From the IMG/VR virus record IMGVR_UViG_3300031951_000899, positions 1-29,271 of that record: 29,271 nt of DNA; one strand, 5' to 3'. The notes under the pieces were generated by a model. The model saw nothing but the letters and a program-made list of their open reading frames with translations. It made no database searches and was not told the DNA's origin. This DNA comes from a virus. Of the stretch, positions 25,644 through 29,271 are shown piece by piece (the first letter of the stretch is position 1; each line of letters starts with the position of its first letter). Made by a program: the position numbers and the translations under genes.

Positions 25644-26055
25644 CGTCCGCTGTGTCAGCGATTAGTTCAGCGATCCGTTTGTCGAGTAGGTCAACGTCAA
25701 CTTGCACGGGACCGCCATTAGGTCCGGTAACTTCGGTGCGTTGATAGCGGCCCCACCGGTGCGAGTGTGATCGTTCAAGGAACCAAGCCGCTGCTTGCCA
25801 CGTTCCGTTCTGTGCAGCCTGTTGGATTAGTGCAACGGATCGCACCTCGGCAGCCGCTCTAGCGTTTTCTACTGCCTCTCGGAACTCTCGGAGTTCTTTC
25901 GGTGCGTTGTCGTCGAGCGCGTCGGCCATCCATCGGTAGAAGGTCGGTTCGCTGATGCCGGCGTAGCGTGCGGCAGTCTCTTGATAGTTCCCGGCTTGGA
26001 GTGCTTGAACGATTTTCTCTTGGACTTCGGGTGTGAGTTTCGTTGGGCGTGACAT
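25627..26055 (-). CDS. Terminase small subunit
   Basis: 142 residues. An HTH at about 20-43 (ALQAGNYQETAARYAGISEP then TFYRWM) that binds the packaging site; helical oligomerisation region (REFREAVENARAAAEVRSVA); FLERSHSHRWGRYQRTEVTG, a typical small-terminase signature; and an acidic C-terminus (ADTADDDDDS) that may contact the ATPase. It lies directly before the large subunit. Confidence 0.9.
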   Translation of the reverse strand: MSRPTKLTPEVQEKIVQALQAGNYQETAARYAGISEPTFYRWMADALDDNAPKELREFREAVENARAAAEVRSVALIQQAAQNGTWQAAAWFLERSHSHRWGRYQRTEVTGPNGGPVQVDVDLLDKRIAELIADTADDDDDS

Positions 26056-26075
26056 TAGGTTCCTTTGACCGGGTT

Positions 26076-26870
26076 CTAGTCGAACACCATAACGTCAGGG
26101 TTAGCGTGCTGTTCTGTTGTGTTGTCGATCTTTGTGCCGTCTACCCATGTGCGGTTGAGCATGGGGTGGGTTTCGTCTTCCGGTCCCCAGTCTGTGTCGG
26201 GGTGGAATGCGATGACGTTGAGGTTGTCGCCGGAGTCGGCGGTGTGGAATGAGTGAACAACGTCTTTGGGGATAATCCACATCATGCCGGGGAGTAGGTC
26301 GAGGCGGTTGCCGTCTCCGTCGATGCAGTAGCCGGCACCGGAAGCGATTGCGCCGCACCGGACTGACGGGTGTGTGTGCGCTGTTTGATGGATTCCCGGT
26401 GGGAAGTGTAAGAGGTTTAGGCAGGGGTCGCCGAGCCGTGGTGGCGAAATGAGCAGGGTATCGGAGCACCTGTCGATGTAACGCAAGCGGCCCTTCGGCT
26501 CGACGGGTCCACCGATGGTGCGGAGCGGCACGAAGTCGGTTGTGTGAATGGCGACTAGGCGTGCAGGCTCATCGGGGTTGAACAGGAATGTAACCGGAGC
26601 GCTAACAGCGAAGTATTGACCGGCGACGAGTGTGACTGGTTCGAGGTTGTGGGTGTAGTCGCGCATCATGACCGTACCTTCGCTGACATACCCGAATACA
26701 GCGCCACGCGTTTCAATGATCGTGGCGTCGGTTGCCGGTGCGTGTTCTTCGGAAACCGTCTCGAATCCGTAGAGGGTTGATTCGCGTAGCGATCCGTCCG
26801 GCATCGTGTCGGTGACGGTGAGTAGAGGCCCGAAGTATTCGGTCCACGTTTGGAACTTGTCGATGATCAT
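26076..26870 (-). CDS. Bicupin protein, putative metal-dependent enzyme
   Basis: 264 residues, two cupin barrels. The C-terminal barrel (about 145-225) has HTHPSVRCGAIASGAGYCID with H165 and H167, a PGMMWIIPKDVVHSFH segment with H206/H209 completing a likely metal site. The N-terminal barrel (about 35-110, VFGYVSEGTVMMRD, LVAGQYFAVSAP) lacks His ligands and seems degenerate. Cupins of this shape include dioxygenases, isomerases and sugar-binding proteins. It is ATGA-coupled to the PAPS-reductase-family protein upstream and lies 20 bp before the terminase genes, so it probably acts with the sulphur/nucleotide-type enzymes. Activity unknown. Confidence 0.8.
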   Translation of the reverse strand: MIIDKFQTWTEYFGPLLTVTDTMPDGSLRESTLYGFETVSEEHAPATDATIIETRGAVFGYVSEGTVMMRDYTHNLEPVTLVAGQYFAVSAPVTFLFNPDEPARLVAIHTTDFVPLRTIGGPVEPKGRLRYIDRCSDTLLISPPRLGDPCLNLLHFPPGIHQTAHTHPSVRCGAIASGAGYCIDGDGNRLDLLPGMMWIIPKDVVHSFHTADSGDNLNVIAFHPDTDWGPEDETHPMLNRTWVDGTKIDNTTEQHANPDVMVFD

Positions 26871-27553
26871 TCGGTGATACTCCTTGTTGTAGCGAATCTT
26901 TCTGGGGTGATAGACGGGTCGAGGCTATTAGCGAGCCGCCACGCCTGTTCGTAACCGCCTACGAGTTTGTGTTTGAGGTTGAAGAACGGTCCGTTGCCTA
27001 CAAGTTGGCCGTGGACGTTGTGATAAATCCACGGCTTCGGGATACCGACTTTGTCCATGTACGCCCAAATGTGTTCATGCTTCCACGCTCGAATAGGGTG
27101 AAACGATCCGAGATGACGGGTCTTGTAGAGCATGTGCGGCACCGTGTTCTCTTGCGTCCGGCGACCGAAAACAACCATGTCATGTCCGTTCTCGGTGGCG
27201 TAGTCGCGCATCGTGGTGTGCTGTCTTTGCGCAAACCACTTTAGTCTGATCCGGCTATCCGTAGCGAAAAGGTATTGGGGGTTGTGTCGAAGCCAGTCGT
27301 CGTCGCGCCGTTTTTCCCATGAGATAGTTAGCCCCATGTTTGCTGCGATGTTTTGTACGTCTGCGGCCTGCCGTTCGTAGTAATGCGAAACTTCACATGC
27401 GCCGATCGTGATGCCGTGGAGCGCCATTAGGTGTGCCATAACGATGGAGTCTTTACCGCCGGAAAACGCAAGCACAGGATTAGAACAAGTGACTAATGCC
27501 GAATCAATGTCGATATGGGCTTGAGCGATTAGTTCGTCGAGGTCTGCGGTCAC
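26867..27553 (-). CDS. PAPS reductase-family protein (second SGGKDS enzyme)
   Basis: 228 residues. NPVLAFSGGKDSIVMAHLMA has the N-type ATP-pyrophosphatase PP-loop SGGKDS at 31-36. VVFGRRTQENTVPHML (about 125-142) and FHPIRAWKHEHIWAYMDKVG (about 150-170) fit the PAPS-reductase/ThiI-like fold (R-x-x-E motif and substrate pocket). It lacks the CGLH-type catalytic Cys tail of true PAPS reductases, so the chemistry is probably adenylation of a different substrate. Much shorter than the IbrA-like protein. Both ends are ATGA-coupled (ParB-like before, cupin after). Confidence 0.85.
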   Translation of the reverse strand: MTADLDELIAQAHIDIDSALVTCSNPVLAFSGGKDSIVMAHLMALHGITIGACEVSHYYERQAADVQNIAANMGLTISWEKRRDDDWLRHNPQYLFATDSRIRLKWFAQRQHTTMRDYATENGHDMVVFGRRTQENTVPHMLYKTRHLGSFHPIRAWKHEHIWAYMDKVGIPKPWIYHNVHGQLVGNGPFFNLKHKLVGGYEQAWRLANSLDPSITPERFATTRSITE

Positions 27554-28086
27554 GACTCAACCTGCTTGTCCGTGTCCGGTTTCCATGACTCCGAGAAGTC
27601 TTCGCTTGCGCCGCGTTCGATCATCTGTCCACGCATAAGCAGCCTTGTCACTTCTTCTGAGTCCATACCGAGCCGTGCTTTGAGGTCTTCCGGGGAAACG
27701 TCATACACGTTTACGAGTTCATCAACGATGTCAGCCATACGGACAACGTGATGTTTGCCGCGTGCTCGATTATGTCTAATCGTCGCCATCCGCTGATGAG
27801 CGGGATCGGGGTCAATGATTACGACCGGCACCAAGTTGTTGGTCAACGCTCCAACGTCTTTGCGCCCCGAAACCGTCCAGCGATGAAAGCCGTCAACGAT
27901 TTCGTAACGTCCGTTATCGACCGAACGAGCGACGATAGGTTGCGTCCACCCCGACTCTAGGATCGACTGTGCTAGCAACCGAAGTTCGGGAGAGGCAACG
28001 TGATTCGGGTTGTAGTCGTTTGCCTGTAGGAGTTCCCGGTCAAGCCATTGGACGTTAGATATCGGTTGTTGATCGTGGTGCGACAT
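27550..28086 (-). CDS. ibrB: IbrB-like ParB/Srx-fold protein
   Basis: 178 residues. ANDYNPNHV (22-30), SILESGWTQPIVARSVDNGR and the GFHRW box (66-70, equivalent to the ParB GERRW motif) define a ParB/sulfiredoxin-fold domain, followed by ATIRHNRARGKHHVVRMADI and an HTH-like region (MDSEEVTRLLMRGQM). Proteins of this type pair with IbrA-like PAPS-reductase proteins in prophages; E. coli ibrA/ibrB were described as regulators of immunoglobulin-binding eib genes. The ParB/Srx fold may hydrolyse NTP or bind DNA. The 32-bp overlap with the IbrA-like gene shows coupling. The gene symbol reflects similarity of pattern, not proof. Confidence 0.8.
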   Translation of the reverse strand: MSHHDQQPISNVQWLDRELLQANDYNPNHVASPELRLLAQSILESGWTQPIVARSVDNGRYEIVDGFHRWTVSGRKDVGALTNNLVPVVIIDPDPAHQRMATIRHNRARGKHHVVRMADIVDELVNVYDVSPEDLKARLGMDSEEVTRLLMRGQMIERGASEDFSESWKPDTDKQVES

Positions 28087-29271
28087 GAGTGCCTTCCGGG
28101 TCGTCGAGTATTGGGATGCGTTTCGGTAGCCATGATGCGCCTTGATCGCGCAACTCTTGGGCTTCCTTCGCGTAACGGACCTTGAACTTTTCGTACTTGT
28201 TGTATCCGGGAGCGAGGCTAGCCATGATGCGTTTCTTTAGGTCCGCTGTTTGTGCAGCCTTAGCAAGAATACGCCAAGACACACCCGTCAATGGGTGACG
28301 GCTGCTAATGAGGATTGGGTCCTCAACCTTTTTGTAATGGAATCGAATGAGGCCTTGCACGGAACGTGCCGCAGCAACCCTCATTTCATTGTCGGTATGT
28401 TGATCGATGATCTCTCGAATACGTTCTTGCGGTGTTTGATCTTTACCTAGAACGAACGGGCCATAAGCGCCATAAAGTTCGGTGTTCGCATAACGACTCG
28501 CTGCCGCAGCACCGGGGACTCGGTCAACCATTTTGTCCCATAGTTCAGGATACGCTTCATGCCATTCATGTAGGCCACGCAACGGTTCGTCACCGTATGG
28601 CGGAGCGCAGCGTTGCGACGCATGTCCCACCCCCATCATTTCAAGGATGTCGTAATACCGGTTGTAGTCCCAACCGAGTTTCTTCGGCGCAGTCCAAACG
28701 TCAGACGTAGTCCAGTCGTACACCGGATATGCCTTCACGATCCAAGGAGCAGTCTTCCACGGCGGCGTAATCCAGTTATGCAATCGGCTAGAAACTGAAA
28801 CCGCTTTCAGTCGCGTGAGCGATTCTTGCGCTCGAATACCTAGAACCGCTGCTGTACGACCGTATTCGGGACCTACAACGTATGGAACTAGTTCGTCGAT
28901 AGGAGCCCGATGCTCGTCGGTGTCGAGGTCTAATCCTTCGATTTCAGTTATCGCTTCAGGCGGAAGGTCACGCACCCATAGGTGTTTGTCTTCCGAGGCC
29001 CACGGGAACCAATACCCTGAGTCCATGGCGGCTCCGTTGCGGTGTCGTAATGGGACGCAATACCATCGAAGATCGACTTCAGGCATTTGGCTAACACGCC
29101 TTACATAATCTTCGGTGTCGGGTGCTATGGCCTCTTCGTCGAAGAAGATCGTCAGCAGCGGAAGCCGGTTGAGCCTAATCGCCGCTTCAAGGCACAGGTT
29201 GAACACGGCAGTAGAATCTTTGCCTCCTGAGAATGAAACGAACACTGTGTCGTATTCATGAAACAGGAGAT
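28055..29271 (-). CDS. ibrA: IbrA-like PAPS reductase-family protein (5'-truncated by window)
   Basis: 404 residues visible, frame open to the window end (…LLFHEYDTVFVSFSGGKDS), so the GTG at 29245 is internal and the start lies outside. The PP-loop SGGKDS lies about 14-19 residues into the visible part, then GIRAQESLTRLKA (substrate/ATP motif), VKAYPVYDWTTSDVW and QRCAPPYGDEPLRGL, which match the DUF3440/IbrA-type signature (Y-P-I-x-D-W-x-x-x-D-V-W; Q-R-x-x-x-P-x-G-D). It should adenylate a substrate or transfer sulphur; substrate unknown. It is followed immediately by the IbrB-like gene, as in known ibrAB pairs. Confidence 0.85.
   Translation of the reverse strand, partial: LLFHEYDTVFVSFSGGKDSTAVFNLCLEAAIRLNRLPLLTIFFDEEAIAPDTEDYVRRVSQMPEVDLRWYCVPLRHRNGAAMDSGYWFPWASEDKHLWVRDLPPEAITEIEGLDLDTDEHRAPIDELVPYVVGPEYGRTAAVLGIRAQESLTRLKAVSVSSRLHNWITPPWKTAPWIVKAYPVYDWTTSDVWTAPKKLGWDYNRYYDILEMMGVGHASQRCAPPYGDEPLRGLHEWHEAYPELWDKMVDRVPGAAAASRYANTELYGAYGPFVLGKDQTPQERIREIIDQHTDNEMRVAAARSVQGLIRFHYKKVEDPILISSRHPLTGVSWRILAKAAQTADLKKRIMASLAPGYNKYEKFKVRYAKEAQELRDQGASWLPKRIPILDDPEGTHVAPRSTTDI

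Larger units (their letters stand above)
265..28108. repeat. Dispersed CTCGACGA / TCGTCGAG element, about 46 copies
   Basis: Counted by eye on both strands. Example first-base positions: 265, 2308, 3983, 4762, 6475, 7598, 8027, 8282, 8412, 8566, 8991, 9210, 9813, 9970, 10200, 10355, 10658, 11265, 12511, 13261, 14133, 16027, 16411, 16746, 16933, 17180, 17570, 17978, 18239, 18344, 18808, 18967, 19658, 20085, 20743, 20879, 21052, 21582, 22713, 23073, 23269, 23666, 24530, 25910, 27534, 28101. About one would be expected by chance. Several extend to the near-palindrome GCTCG-A-CGAGC. Copies occur in different reading frames and in non-coding gaps, and are densest in the two accessory blocks. The function is unknown; a protein-binding or modification site is a possibility. 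Confidence 0.8.

Noticed and set aside
29243-29245. GTG as the true start of the IbrA-like gene
   Set aside because: The frame is open and coding-like upstream (LLFHEYDT) to the window edge, no Shine-Dalgarno is present and the GTG falls inside the strand leading to the PP-loop, so the start is outside the window.
1-29271. CRISPR array, integrase, attachment site, IS element or origin
   Set aside because: No regularly spaced direct repeats of 25-40 bp, no recombinase signature, no terminal inverted repeats with a transposase, and no replication protein or iteron cluster were seen. The dispersed 8-bp word is irregularly spaced and too short for CRISPR.

Overview
The window is part of a tailed double-stranded DNA phage (or prophage) genome that very probably infects an actinobacterium. 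Every gene I can support lies on the minus strand, so transcription runs from high to low coordinates. The actinobacterial link rests on a WhiB-type Fe-S regulator (16290-16577) and an Rpf-type muralytic domain (23327-23917), both families largely confined to Actinobacteria and their phages, together with frequent GTG starts and moderately high GC. I see no integrase, tRNA, CRISPR array, replication gene or host gene, so lifestyle and exact host are open. Both window ends cut through genes.

Layout in transcription order: (1) 29271-26076, a tight operon of an IbrA-like PAPS-reductase-family protein (5' end outside the window), an IbrB-like ParB/Srx-fold protein, a second SGGKDS PAPS-reductase-family protein and a bicupin; this is the best candidate for an undescribed system. 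(2) 26055-24073, the terminase small subunit and a large subunit split into separate ATPase and nuclease genes. (3) 23917-23097, an Rpf-like enzyme and a small zinc-finger protein. (4) 22905-16949, an accessory block of about 17 mostly unknown small genes with a cytosine-5 DNA methyltransferase. (5) 16780-11273, an acidic protein, WhiB, portal, Mu-F-like protein, a 716-residue mosaic XkdF-type head protein and a Dps-like ferritin. (6) 11104-7306, a second block of small unknown genes, followed by a CHAP endolysin (7309-6554). (7) 6407-4232, scaffold, decoration protein and major capsid protein. (8) 4153-1, structural accessory proteins, a metallophosphoesterase, a DUF5664 nucleotide hydrolase, and the adaptor, stopper, neck and tail-terminator genes.

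The structural module is therefore interrupted by two blocks of small accessory genes. Three copies of one composite intergenic cassette (a hairpin with a conserved CAGTANNGGNATCG core, then two CCGGCTA boxes, then a CCGGG/CCCGG hairpin ending in the Shine-Dalgarno) sit at 11105-11220, 18437-18545 and 22906-23015, in or at the start of these blocks. An 8-bp word, CTCGACGA (either strand), occurs about 46 times by eye, most densely in the same two blocks at roughly one per gene, in different reading frames and in non-coding DNA. This suggests a DNA-level element.

Most genes are coupled by ATGA, GTGA or TAATG overlaps. Five very short genes (30-48 codons, at least four with a predicted membrane span or strongly hydrophobic core) were recovered from these junctions. 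Perfect inverted repeats downstream of the capsid gene, the Dps gene and an accessory gene are probable terminators or attenuators, and possible promoters precede the scaffold operon and the WhiB/portal operon.
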